Below, piece by piece: positions 40,602 to 48,016 of a stretch of DNA of 64,000 nt. Position 1 is the first letter of the stretch; every line of letters begins with the position of its first letter. The notes beneath the pieces were generated by a model that made no database searches, was not told where the DNA came from, and saw nothing but the letters and a program-made list of their open reading frames with translations. The position numbers and the translations under genes were made by a program. This stretch comes from Micromonospora sp. WMMD1155 (lineage in GTDB: Bacteria; Actinomycetota; Actinomycetes; Mycobacteriales; Micromonosporaceae): positions 1,958,501 through 2,022,500 of the forward strand of contig NZ_CP120742.1 in the NCBI RefSeq assembly GCF_029581275.1, in the 5' to 3' direction.

Positions 40602-41084
40602 CCTGGTCCCCTTCGACGGGCGGCGATGGAGTTCGGCACAGCATGCCTTACCGAAGGTTAAGGCGACCGGTGGGGCGCGTCGGCGGCGGAAAAGTCACAC
40701 CTGTCGCTGGCACCCGAGGGGAGACGCAATGAGCGGCGGGGCCCTCCCCGGCACCCGCCGCCCACGCTCTGATGCCGAGAAGTCTGCCCTACGGCGGCGT
40801 AGGTTCAACAGAGATCGGCGTCACATTTATCTTTTTGTTACACTACTCTCGGTGACGATTCGGAGGTTGATAAGCGATCTCCGCAGGCCAGATACCTCCT
40901 CGTCACAGGCCAAGTTACCGATTCGTACAGCTCAATCGGGTGGATCTCCTTGGAAACGCTCCCATTACCGCAGGTCACGCAAGTGCGTCATGCATTTGCG
41001 TTCCGCAGGCCACCGGCAAACAGACGTGGGTCGATGACCTCCGACCCCCTGGCTGGACCGGGCACGTTTCGTACCCCACCCCCC
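40602..41084. other. Long intergenic region upstream of the trxA promoter
   Basis: About 480 bp without a supportable gene and less GC-rich than its surroundings. It contains TTTATCTTTTTGTTACAC (40829-40846), short direct repeats of CCGCAGGCCA (near 40882 and 41003) and the palindrome listed separately. The reading frames across it lack codon bias and recognisable protein features. It could hold regulatory sites or a small RNA. Confidence 0.5.
40977..41001. promoter_or_regulatory. 25-bp imperfect palindrome
   Basis: ACGCAAGTGCGT and ATGCATTTGCGT form near-inverted half-sites around a central C, ends ACGCAA/TTGCGT perfect. It stands 84 bp before the SigR promoter. Operator-like; no known regulator consensus recognised. 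Confidence 0.4.
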
Positions 41085-41111
41085 GGGAATTCGATACGGT
41101 CAGCCCTGGTT
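41085..41111 (+). promoter_or_regulatory. SigR-type promoter of trxA
   Basis: GGGAAT (41085-41090), an exact 18-nt spacer and GTT (41109-41111) match the Streptomyces SigR / mycobacterial SigH consensus GGGAAT-N18-GTT. The start would be near 41118, leaving a short leader with a GGAGAG ribosome-binding site before ATG 41151. Confidence 0.85.
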
Positions 41112-41150
41112 CTACGGGTCGTAGACAAACCGCGGTGATCGGAGAGTGCA

Positions 41151-41513
41151 ATGGCAACCGTTGAGCTGACCTCGGCGAACTTCGACGAGGTGACCGGCAA
41201 CGACGGCATCGTCCTGGTCGACTTCTGGGCCGACTGGTGTGGTCCGTGCAAGCGGTTCGCCCCGGTCTACGAGCGCTCCTCGGAGAAGCACCAGAACATC
41301 GTGTTCGGCAAGGTCGACACCGAGGCGCAGCAGGAGCTGGGCGCCAAGTTCGACATCCGGTCGATCCCCACGATCATGGCGATCCGCGACGGCGTCATCG
41401 TCTTCGCCCAGCCGGGCGCGCTTCCCGAGTCCGCGCTGGAGAACCTGATCGAGCAGGTCGAGGCGCTGGACATGGACGACGTCCGTAAGCAGCTGGCCGA
41501 GCACAACCACTGA
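41151..41513 (+). CDS. trxA: Thioredoxin
   Basis: 120 residues. Standard fold with VLVDFWADWCGPCKRFAPVY (active-site C30, C33) and IRSIPTIMAIRDG (cis-Pro). The C-terminus is slightly longer than E. coli TrxA (MDDVRKQLAEHNH). Reduces protein disulfides in the cytoplasm with thioredoxin reductase. The SigR-type promoter predicts induction by disulfide stress, as for Streptomyces trx genes. Single-gene unit with a strong terminator. Confidence 0.97.
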   Translation: MATVELTSANFDEVTGNDGIVLVDFWADWCGPCKRFAPVYERSSEKHQNIVFGKVDTEAQQELGAKFDIRSIPTIMAIRDGVIVFAQPGALPESALENLIEQVEALDMDDVRKQLAEHNH

Positions 41514-41520
41514 GTGGTTC

Positions 41521-41568
41521 GTACGACACGGAAGGCCGGGCCCGATGCGGGCCCGGCCTTCGTCGTAC
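41521..41568 (+). terminator. Terminator of trxA
   Basis: A perfect 14-bp inner stem (41531-41544 with 41548-41561, loop ATG), extended by GTACGAC/GTCGTAC (41521-41527 with 41562-41568). It begins 8 nt after the stop. Confidence 0.93.
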
Positions 41569-41664
41569 TCCCGGAAGCGTTTGCATGATCACCTGCCCGG
41601 GCAGGCCGAACTGACCGTCGGTGGGACCCGGCGCGGCCGGAACATCCCGTATCGTCACGACCCG

Positions 41665-42105
41665 ATGGAGACCCTGACCACCCGCGGGCGCGTGACCCGG
41701 CTCGGCGCGACCGCACTCGGCCTCGCCCTGCTACTGGTCGGCACCTTCTGGGGCAGCGACGACGACTTCCCGTTCGGCCCGTTCCGGATGTACTCCACCT
41801 CCAACCCGCCGAACGCGCCCGCCCCCGACACCCGCGTCGAGGGAGTGAACAGCGCCGGCACGGTGATTGACCTCGACCAGGACGCGACCGGCATCCGCCG
41901 CGCCGAGATCGAGGGTCAGCAGGCCCGGTACGCCGCCGACCCGACGCTGCTCACCGAGGTCGCCGACGCGTACGCCGAACGCCACCCGGACGCCCCCGCG
42001 CTGGTCGAGGTCCGCATCGTCATCCGCTGGCACGGCATCCGCGCCGGTCGCCCGACCGGGCAGCACACCGACCAGACCGTCGTCAGTTGGCGGGCGACCC
42101 GATGA
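41665..42105 (+). CDS. Exported protein preceding the HTTM gene
   Basis: 146 residues from ATG 41665. One N-terminal helix (RVTRLGATALGLALLLVGTFWG), then an extracytoplasmic region beginning DDDFPFGPFRMYSTSNPPNAP and ending VEVRIVIRWHGIRAGRP. The FPFGPFRMY stretch is found in short proteins that accompany HTTM-family membrane proteins. The stop overlaps the next start by 4 bp (ATGA), so the two are likely one functional unit. TATCGT 9 nt before the ATG may be the -10 box. Function unknown. Confidence 0.75.
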   Translation: METLTTRGRVTRLGATALGLALLLVGTFWGSDDDFPFGPFRMYSTSNPPNAPAPDTRVEGVNSAGTVIDLDQDATGIRRAEIEGQQARYAADPTLLTEVADAYAERHPDAPALVEVRIVIRWHGIRAGRPTGQHTDQTVVSWRATR

Positions 42106-43031
42106 CCGACTGGCTGACCGAGGCCGTCCCCCGGGGCCGGGTGGCCGCGTTCCGGACCCTGATCTACCTCTTCGTCGCCGCCGACCTGGTGATCTTCACT
42201 CCCTGGGTGCGCACCCGGGTCGGCGTGCCCGGCGACCTCTACCAGCCACTGCTGGTCGGTCGCCTGCTTCCCCTGCCGACGCCGACCGAGACGCTGGTGA
42301 CGGTGATCTTCTGGGCGTTGCTGGCGCTGGCACTCCTCGCCGCGACCGGACGAGCCCCCCGACTGCTCGGCTGGGCGGTCTGCGCGCTGTACCTGGAGTG
42401 GATGATCATCGCGATGAGCTACGGAAAGGTCGACCACGACCGGTTCGGGCTGCTCGTCGCGCTGGCCGTGCTGCCCACCGTCGGCCGGGCCCGGCACGGC
42501 GACAGCACCCGCACCGAGGCCGGCGGGTGGGCGCTCCGCGTCACCCAGATCGCGGTGATCTGCACGTACTTCCTCGCCGCCTTCGCCAAGCTGCGCTTCG
42601 GCGGCCTCGACTGGCTGACCGGCTCGGTCCTGGCCCGCGCGATCATCCGGCGCGGCACCGACCTGGCCGACCTCATCGCCCAGGTGCCGTACCTGCTGAT
42701 CGTCGCCCAGTTCGGCATCGTGGCGTTCGAACTGCTCAGCCCGGCGGTCTTCTTCCTGCCGCCCCGCTGGCGACACGCCATGGTCGGCTTCTTCTACTCG
42801 TTCCACGTGGTCACCATCGCGACCATCACGATCTCGTTCGCGCCGCACCTGGCCGCGATGACCAGCTTCCTGCCGCTGGAACGGGTCCGCCCGCTGGTCT
42901 GGGCCCGCCGGCTCGTGGGCCGCGGCCCCGCCGCGCCCACGCCGCCGGATCAGACCCGGGCGGGCACAGGTACGGAGTCGCCGCCGCTCGCTGATCAGGC
43001 CCCGGTGGTCGGGCGCCCAGCCGGGCCGTAG
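42102..43031 (+). CDS. HTTM-type polytopic membrane protein
   Basis: 309 residues from ATG 42102. Seven or eight helices: RTLIYLFVAADLVIFTPW, VTVIFWALLALALLAATG, WAVCALYLEWMIIAMSYGKVDHDRFGLLVALAVLP, VICTYFLAAFAKLRFGGLDWLTG, YLLIVAQFGIVAFELLSPAVFFL, HAMVGFFYSFHVVTIATITISF. The Y-G-K-x-D-H, A-K-L-x-x-G-x-x-W and F-H motifs fit the HTTM family, related in its membrane part to vitamin-K gamma-carboxylase. The last 37 bp overlap, tail to tail, the DCC gene on the other strand; DCC and HTTM proteins are often neighbours. Confidence 0.85.
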   Translation: MTDWLTEAVPRGRVAAFRTLIYLFVAADLVIFTPWVRTRVGVPGDLYQPLLVGRLLPLPTPTETLVTVIFWALLALALLAATGRAPRLLGWAVCALYLEWMIIAMSYGKVDHDRFGLLVALAVLPTVGRARHGDSTRTEAGGWALRVTQIAVICTYFLAAFAKLRFGGLDWLTGSVLARAIIRRGTDLADLIAQVPYLLIVAQFGIVAFELLSPAVFFLPPRWRHAMVGFFYSFHVVTIATITISFAPHLAAMTSFLPLERVRPLVWARRLVGRGPAAPTPPDQTRAGTGTESPPLADQAPVVGRPAGP

Positions 43032-43414
43032 AGCCGTTCGCGAGCCTCCTGCGGCAGCGAGCAGGCCGCCGTGCCGCCGGGCAGGCGGTGCCGGTTGCGC
43101 GCCACCCAGCGGTACACCGGCCACGCCACCACCCGCACCGGCGGGAACCGCAGGCCGGCACCGGCCATCCGCCAGACCGGGCCACTGCCGGCGAGGAGCC
43201 GCGCGATGGCATCCGGGCCGGCAGCGCGTACGCCGTCCGCGCCGACCCACTGCACGGCCTCCTCGCACTCGGCCACGGTGAGGCCGAGCGCGTCCAGGTC
43301 GGCGAACTGCCAGGGCACCACGCGCGCCGTGGTGGAGATCCGGCGTTCGATGAACTCGGCACAGGTCGTGCAGAACGCGCAGTCACCGTCGTAGACGAAG
43401 GTCGACGTCTCCAT
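42995..43414 (-). CDS. DCC-family thiol-disulfide oxidoreductase-like protein (DUF393)
   Basis: 139 residues from ATG 43414 (GGGAGGAT upstream). FVYDGDCAFCTTCAEFIERR carries the D-x-x-C-x-x-C motif that names the family; ADLDALGLTVAECEEAVQWVGADGVRAAGPDAIARLL and VVAWPVYRWVARNRHRLPGG complete it. Here the motif reads C-x-x-C-x-x-C with TTC. Role probably in thiol redox coupled to the convergent HTTM protein. The 3' end overlaps that gene by 37 bp. An upstream in-frame start at 43489 would run over the LexA-like box and is rejected. Confidence 0.9.
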   Translation of the reverse strand: METSTFVYDGDCAFCTTCAEFIERRISTTARVVPWQFADLDALGLTVAECEEAVQWVGADGVRAAGPDAIARLLAGSGPVWRMAGAGLRFPPVRVVAWPVYRWVARNRHRLPGGTAACSLPQEARERLYGPAGRPTTGA

Positions 43415-43481
43415 GGCTCCATCCTCCCCTCTACGAACACCCGAACACCCACCGGTGTACGGCGGGTCACTTGCGCCGTGC

Positions 43482-43497
43482 TCGTACACGTGTTCGA
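43482..43497 (+). promoter_or_regulatory. LexA (SOS) box-like site
   Basis: TCGTACACGTGTTCGA matches the actinobacterial LexA box TCGAAC-N4-GTTCGA at all but one fixed position. It lies 10 bp before the ATG of the radical SAM gene and 68 bp before the divergent DCC gene. The intergenic region upstream of the mycobacterial homologue Rv2578c is also reported to carry an SOS box. Confidence 0.7.
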
Positions 43498-43506
43498 ATA
43501 GTGCCC

Positions 43507-45573
43507 ATGCGCTGGGACAACCTCACCGCTCCCCCGGTCGAGGGAGACCCCGAGCGGGCAGCGCCAGCGACGCCACCCCTGCCGCTGGCGCTGCCCGGTG
43601 CCGTCGTCCGCACCTTCGACACCCCCGACTTCGCCGGGATGACCTTCTACGAGGTGCAGGCCAAGTCCATCCTCAACCGGGTGCCCGGGCAGTCCCGCGT
43701 GCCGTTCGAGTGGACCATCAATCCGTACCGTGGATGCAGTCATGCGTGTGTGTACTGCGTCTCGGGCGACACCCCCATTCTGATGGCGGACGGTCGCACG
43801 AAGCCGATCAGCGAGTTGGAGCCCGGCGACCGCATCTACGGGACCGAGCGGCAAGGTGCCTATCGTCGATACGTCGTCACCACTGTCCTCGACAAGTGGT
43901 CCACCGTGAAACCGGCTTACCGCGTCACCCTGGAGGACGGCACCACACTCGTCGCGAGCGGGGACCACCGCTTCCTGACGGAGCGAGGCTGGAAACACAT
44001 CACTGGCGGCACGTTCGGCGCCGATCAACGGCCCTACCTCACCACCAACAATCGCCTGATCGGCACCGGGGCGTTCGAGACAACTCCGAAGGCTTCACAC
44101 GACTACCGTCGCGGCTATCTCTGCGGCATGGTGCGCGGCGACGGAACCATAGGCACCTACGCCACAGGCAGGAGCTGGAGTCACCAGTTCCGCTTGGCAC
44201 TCGCGGACAGCGAGGCCCTCGATCGTACCGAGCAGTATCTGAAGGAAGAGGGCATCGAGACAAGCCGCACCTCGTTTGGAAAGACCAGGCCCGACCGGCG
44301 GCCGATGGAGGCGATCCGCGCCTCGACAAAGCAGCAGGTCGATGCAATCAGGGAGGTCGTCCAATGGCCGCACCATTCGACTCCTGACTGGCAACGAGGG
44401 TTCCTTGCTGGAATCTTCGATGCCGAGGGCAGTTGCAGCCAGGGCATCCTGAGAATTGCCAACTGCGACGATGAGGTCATCAGCCACACGACGGAAGCAC
44501 TGCACGCCTTTGGGTTCGCCACCGTCCTCGAGGACCGTAGGCGGACGAACCGCCTGCGCTATGTACGGCTGACCGGAGGCCTCGCCGCCCGACTCCGCTT
44601 CTTTCACCTGACCGACCCGGCGATCACCCGCAAACGGTCGATCGCGGGTGCCGCGGTGAAGTGCAAGGCCGACCTCAGGGTTGTCAACATTCAGGCGCTC
44701 GGGCTGGAGTTACCGCTCTGGGACATCACGACCGGCACCGGCGACTTCATCGCCAACGGTGTGGTCAGCCACAACTGTTTCGCGAGAAATACGCACACCT
44801 ACCTCGACCTCGACGCCGGTGCGGACTTCGACCGGAAGGTGATCGTCAAGGTCAACGCCGGTGAGCTGGTACGGCGGGAGCTGGCCGCGCCGAAGTGGCG
44901 GGGCGCGCACGTGGCGATGGGCACCAACGTCGACTGCTACCAGCGGGCCGAGGGCCGCTACCGGTTGATGCCGCAGATCATCGCGGCTCTACGGGACTTC
45001 GCGAACCCGTTCTCGATCCTGACCAAGGGCACGCTGATCCTGCGCGATCTGCCCCTGCTGCGCCAGGCCGCCGAGGTCACCAGCGTGGGCATCTCGTTCT
45101 CGGTGGGCTTCGTCGACGAGCAGCTCTGGCGGTCGGTCGAGCCGGGCACACCGCACCCGCGCCGCCGGCTGGACGCGGTTCGGGCACTCACCGACGCCGG
45201 TTTCTCCGTCGGAGTGTTGATGGCCCCGATCCTGCCCGGCCTCAGCGACGACGACGCGTCGATCGACGCCACCGTGTCGGCGATCGCGGCGGCCGGGGCG
45301 ACCAGCGTGACCGCACTGCCTCTGCACCTGCGCCCCGGCGCACGGGAGTGGTACGCGCCCTGGCTCGCCCGTGAGCACCCACACCTGGTGCCCCGCTACC
45401 GCGAGCTGTACCGGGCCGGTGCGTACGCGCCGCAGGCGTACCAGCGGGAGGTGACCGCGCGGGTGCGGATCGCCGCCCGCCGACACGGGATGCACCGCGG
45501 CGAGCGCGGCGACAACCGCAAGCTGCCCGAACCACCACCACCCTCGACGGCCGAGCAACTGACCCTGCTCTAG
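43507..45573 (+). CDS. Rv2578c-family radical SAM protein, interrupted by an intein
   Basis: 688 residues as translated, about 348 after splicing. The first part, MRWDNLTAPPVEG..., leads to FYEVQAKSILNRVP and FEWTINPYRGCSHACVY; a 340-residue intein follows; the second part resumes with CFARNTHTYLDLDAGADFDRKVIVK, so spliced protein reads C-S-H-A-C-V-Y-C, the CxxxCxxC [4Fe-4S]/SAM motif. Further radical SAM blocks are VAMGTNVDCYQRAEGRYRLMPQIIAAL, FSILTKGTLILRDLPLL and SVGFVDEQLWRSVEPGTPHPRRRLDAVRAL. Related to spore photoproduct lyase-like repair proteins; substrate unknown. GTG 43501 is an alternative start. LexA-like box upstream. Confidence 0.92.
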   Translation: MRWDNLTAPPVEGDPERAAPATPPLPLALPGAVVRTFDTPDFAGMTFYEVQAKSILNRVPGQSRVPFEWTINPYRGCSHACVYCVSGDTPILMADGRTKPISELEPGDRIYGTERQGAYRRYVVTTVLDKWSTVKPAYRVTLEDGTTLVASGDHRFLTERGWKHITGGTFGADQRPYLTTNNRLIGTGAFETTPKASHDYRRGYLCGMVRGDGTIGTYATGRSWSHQFRLALADSEALDRTEQYLKEEGIETSRTSFGKTRPDRRPMEAIRASTKQQVDAIREVVQWPHHSTPDWQRGFLAGIFDAEGSCSQGILRIANCDDEVISHTTEALHAFGFATVLEDRRRTNRLRYVRLTGGLAARLRFFHLTDPAITRKRSIAGAAVKCKADLRVVNIQALGLELPLWDITTGTGDFIANGVVSHNCFARNTHTYLDLDAGADFDRKVIVKVNAGELVRRELAAPKWRGAHVAMGTNVDCYQRAEGRYRLMPQIIAALRDFANPFSILTKGTLILRDLPLLRQAAEVTSVGISFSVGFVDEQLWRSVEPGTPHPRRRLDAVRALTDAGFSVGVLMAPILPGLSDDDASIDATVSAIAAAGATSVTALPLHLRPGAREWYAPWLAREHPHLVPRYRELYRAGAYAPQAYQREVTARVRIAARRHGMHRGERGDNRKLPEPPPPSTAEQLTLL
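43756..44775 (+). mobile_element. LAGLIDADG-type intein
   Basis: 340 residues. Block A is CVSGDTPILMADGRTKPISE (catalytic Cys1), block B GDHRFLTERGW, and the C-terminal splice site VVSHN, with +1 residue Cys of CFARN. The central homing endonuclease has two LAGLIDADG motifs, YLCGMVRGDG and FLAGIFDAEG, separated by about 100 residues. Splicing residues appear intact (Cys1, His-Asn, Cys+1). The first codons of the intein are Cys/Val/Ser/Gly, and its DNA is less GC-rich than the flanks, consistent with horizontal arrival. Confidence 0.93.
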
Positions 45574-45581
45574 GGCGGAGC

Positions 45582-45587
45582 TACAGT
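45582..45587 (+). promoter_or_regulatory. -10 box of the CoA-binding protein gene
   Basis: TACAGT ends 6 nt before GTG 45594, giving the gene a leaderless internal promoter 9 bp past the radical SAM stop. Confidence 0.4.
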
Positions 45588-45593
45588 CGGCGG

Positions 45594-46001
45594 GTGCGTA
45601 CCGCTCAGCAGATCCTCGCCGACTCCGCCGTGATCGCCGTCGTGGGTGCGTCCCGCGACCCGTTGAAGGCCGCGCACTCCGTGCCGTTGCAGATGCAGCG
45701 GTACGGCTGGCGCATCATCCCGGTCAACCCCACTGTCGACGAGCTGTTCGGGGAGCGGGCGTACCCGACGCTCGCCGACATCCCGCACCCGGTCGACCTG
45801 GTGGACGTGTTCCGGCCGGCGGCCGACGCCGTGCAGGTGGTCCGCGACGCGGCGGCGATCGGCGCCCCGGCGGTGTGGCTGCAGTTGGGCATCGTCTCGG
45901 CCGAGGCGCGGCGGATCGCCGAGGAGGCGGGCATGGAGTACGTCGAGGACCGGTGCCTCATCGTCGAACGCGCCGCCGGCGACCTCACCCGCTTCGCCTG
46001 A
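45594..46001 (+). CDS. CoA-binding domain protein (YccU/DUF succinyl-CoA-ligase-like)
   Basis: 135 residues. A Rossmann-like CoA-binding domain: VIAVVGASRDPLKAAHSVPLQMQRYGWRIIPVNPTVDELFGERAYPTLADIPHPVDLVDVFRPAADAVQVVRDAAAIGAPAVWLQLGIVS, ending ACMEYVEDRCLIVER-like GMEYVEDRCLIVER. YccU-type proteins of this size are widespread; the role is not known. Starts 20 bp after the radical SAM gene, same strand. Confidence 0.9.
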   Translation: MRTAQQILADSAVIAVVGASRDPLKAAHSVPLQMQRYGWRIIPVNPTVDELFGERAYPTLADIPHPVDLVDVFRPAADAVQVVRDAAAIGAPAVWLQLGIVSAEARRIAEEAGMEYVEDRCLIVERAAGDLTRFA

Positions 46002-46086
46002 ACCCGACGCCCCCACCCCACCCCGCCCAGCCCGGCCCAGCCCGACCCCGCCCGACAACTCCATGATCGGCGGGGGCGGGGGCGGG

Positions 46087-47283
46087 TTAGAGCTTGTATT
46101 CCTTCAGGAGGCCGCGGGAGATGATGGTCTTCTGGATCTCCGACGTGCCCTCGCCGATGAGCAGGAACGGCGCCTCCCGCATCAGCCGCTCGATTTCGTA
46201 CTCCTTGGAGTAGCCGTAGCCGCCGTGGATGCGGAACGCCTCCTGGGCGACCTCGACGCAGTACTCCGAGGCGAGCAGCTTGGCCATCCCGGCCTCGACG
46301 TCGTTGCGCTGGCCGGCGTCCTTGAGACGGGCGGCGTTGACCATGAGGGCGTGCGCTGCCTCGATCTTCGTGCCCATCTCGGCGAGCTTGAAGGCGATGG
46401 CCTGGTGCTTGGCGAGAGGCTGACCGAACGTCTTGCGTTGCTGGGCGTAGCCGACCGCCAACTCGAAGGCGCGGATGGAGATACCGCAGGCGCGGGCGGC
46501 CACGTTGACCCGGCCCACCTCGATGCCGTCCATCATCTGGTAGAAGCCCCGGCCCACCTGGTCGGCGCCGCCGAGGATCGCGGAGTCGGGCACGGTCACC
46601 CCGTCGAGGACCATTTCGGTGGTCTCGACGCCCTTGTAACCCATCTTTTCGATCTTGCCGGGGATGGTGAGGCCGGGGGCGGTCTCGCCGAAGCCCGGCT
46701 CCTTCTCCAGCAGGAAGGTGCTCATGTTGCCGTACACCGAGTCGGCGCCGGTGTCGGTCTTGACCAGGGTGGCCACCACCGAGGAGTACGCCCCGTTGGT
46801 CAGCCACATCTTCTGTCCGTTGAGCACGTAGTGCTCACCGTCGCGAACGGCCCGGGACTTGATGGCGGAGACGTCGGAGCCGGTCTCCGGCTCGGACATG
46901 GAGAACGCGCCGCGGACCTCGCCGGTGGCCATCTTCGGCAGCAGGCGGGCCTTCTGTTCGGCGGAGCCGTGCTGGGAGATCAGGTACGCCACGATGAAGT
47001 GGGTGTTGACGATGCCGGAGATCGACATCCAGCCCCGGGACAACTGCTCCACCACCAGCGCGTAGGTGAGCAGTGACTCGCCCAGGCCGCCGTACTCCTC
47101 GTCGATGGTGAGGCCGAACAGACCCATCTCGCGCATGCCGTCGAGGATGTCGGTGGGGTACTCGTCGGCGTGTTCCAGCCGCTGCGCGTGCGGGATGATC
47201 TCCTTGTCGGCGAAGTCCCGAACGGTCTCCAGGATCGACTGTTGCACATCGGTCAGGCCGGGCGTCTGGGCGAGTCGGGCCAT
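46087..47283 (-). CDS. Acyl-CoA dehydrogenase (methylsuccinyl-CoA-type candidate)
   Basis: 398 residues from ATG 47283. FAD acyl-CoA dehydrogenase with FSMSEPETGSDVSAIKSRAV and MWLTNGAYSSVVATLVKTD (FAD/substrate blocks), GRGFYQMMDGIEVGRVNVAARACGIS, GQPLAKHQAIAFKLAEMGTKIEAA and YSKEYEIERLMREAPFLLIGEGTSEIQKTII (catalytic Glu in Y-x-x-E-x-x-x-R-x-x-R and the C-terminal R-G-T-S-E-I-x-K). Its closest Streptomyces relatives lie next to MaoC and CoA-ester lyase genes of the ethylmalonyl-CoA pathway. No neighbour here sets the substrate. Confidence 0.88.
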   Translation of the reverse strand: MARLAQTPGLTDVQQSILETVRDFADKEIIPHAQRLEHADEYPTDILDGMREMGLFGLTIDEEYGGLGESLLTYALVVEQLSRGWMSISGIVNTHFIVAYLISQHGSAEQKARLLPKMATGEVRGAFSMSEPETGSDVSAIKSRAVRDGEHYVLNGQKMWLTNGAYSSVVATLVKTDTGADSVYGNMSTFLLEKEPGFGETAPGLTIPGKIEKMGYKGVETTEMVLDGVTVPDSAILGGADQVGRGFYQMMDGIEVGRVNVAARACGISIRAFELAVGYAQQRKTFGQPLAKHQAIAFKLAEMGTKIEAAHALMVNAARLKDAGQRNDVEAGMAKLLASEYCVEVAQEAFRIHGGYGYSKEYEIERLMREAPFLLIGEGTSEIQKTIISRGLLKEYKL

Positions 47284-47460
47284 CTCAGCCTCCGGGGCTC
47301 CGCGCACTACTCATGGGTAACTGAACGCTGGGTAAGTATCGACCTCGGGGACCGACGAGGCCAAGGTGACCAGTCCACACAACCGCTGTGAAAAGGTTCA
47401 CCGCTGCGGGTAGCGTCCGGCAAGAAGGACTTTTCCGGCATCGGCAGGAGGAGTGCAGCC

Positions 47461-48000
47461 GTGAGCCACCCGCCGCCGTCGGGACCACCAGGGGACGAGC
47501 CGCCACCGTCGCCCTACGAGCCACCACCGGACCAGTCGCCGTACGCGCCGCCGCCACCCGGCCAGCCGCCGTACGCGCCGCCGCCGGACCAGCCGGCGTT
47601 CGAGCTACCGGCGGAACGCTCACCGTACGGGCCACCGGCGGACGACCCGTCGCCGTACGCGCAGCAGGGCCCGCAGCAGTCGGCGCACTGGAGCCAGCAG
47701 CCGCCGTACCCCCCACAGGGCCCCTACGGTCAGTACGGCCCACCGCCCGGCGGCCCGGGTCGGGGCACCAACGTGCTCGCGATCCTGTCGCTGGTGTTCG
47801 CGTTCGTGTTCCCGCCCGCCGGCGCCGTCCTCGGCCACGTGGCCAAACGGCAGATCCGCACCAGTGGCGAGGAGGGCGACCAGCTCGCCACCTGGGGGTT
47901 GATCCTCGGCTACGTCTTCACCGGGCTCACCGTGCTGGCCTGCTGCGGCTGGCTGGCGCTCGTCGCACTGGGCAACACCGGCGACGGCAGGGGCTACTGA
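47461..48000 (+). CDS. DUF4190 proline-rich membrane protein (copy 1)
   Basis: 179 residues from GTG 47461 (GGAGGAG upstream). The first 100 residues are PPY/PPP-rich (DQSPYAPPPPGQPPYAPPP), then RGTNVLAILSLVFAFVFPPAGAVLGHVAKRQIRTSGEEGDQLATWGLILGYVFTGLTVLACCGWLALVAL, the DUF4190 domain with two helices. A second copy of this architecture is at 49039. Function of the domain is not established; the Pro-rich part is typical of actinobacterial membrane scaffolds. Confidence 0.88.
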   Translation: MSHPPPSGPPGDEPPPSPYEPPPDQSPYAPPPPGQPPYAPPPDQPAFELPAERSPYGPPADDPSPYAQQGPQQSAHWSQQPPYPPQGPYGQYGPPPGGPGRGTNVLAILSLVFAFVFPPAGAVLGHVAKRQIRTSGEEGDQLATWGLILGYVFTGLTVLACCGWLALVALGNTGDGRGY

Positions 48001-48016
48001 CAGTGGGCCACCGAGG

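Noticed and set aside
40729..41037. A 102-codon frame upstream of trxA
   Set aside because: No good ribosome-binding site, basic low-complexity sequence, no family resemblance; kept as non-coding.
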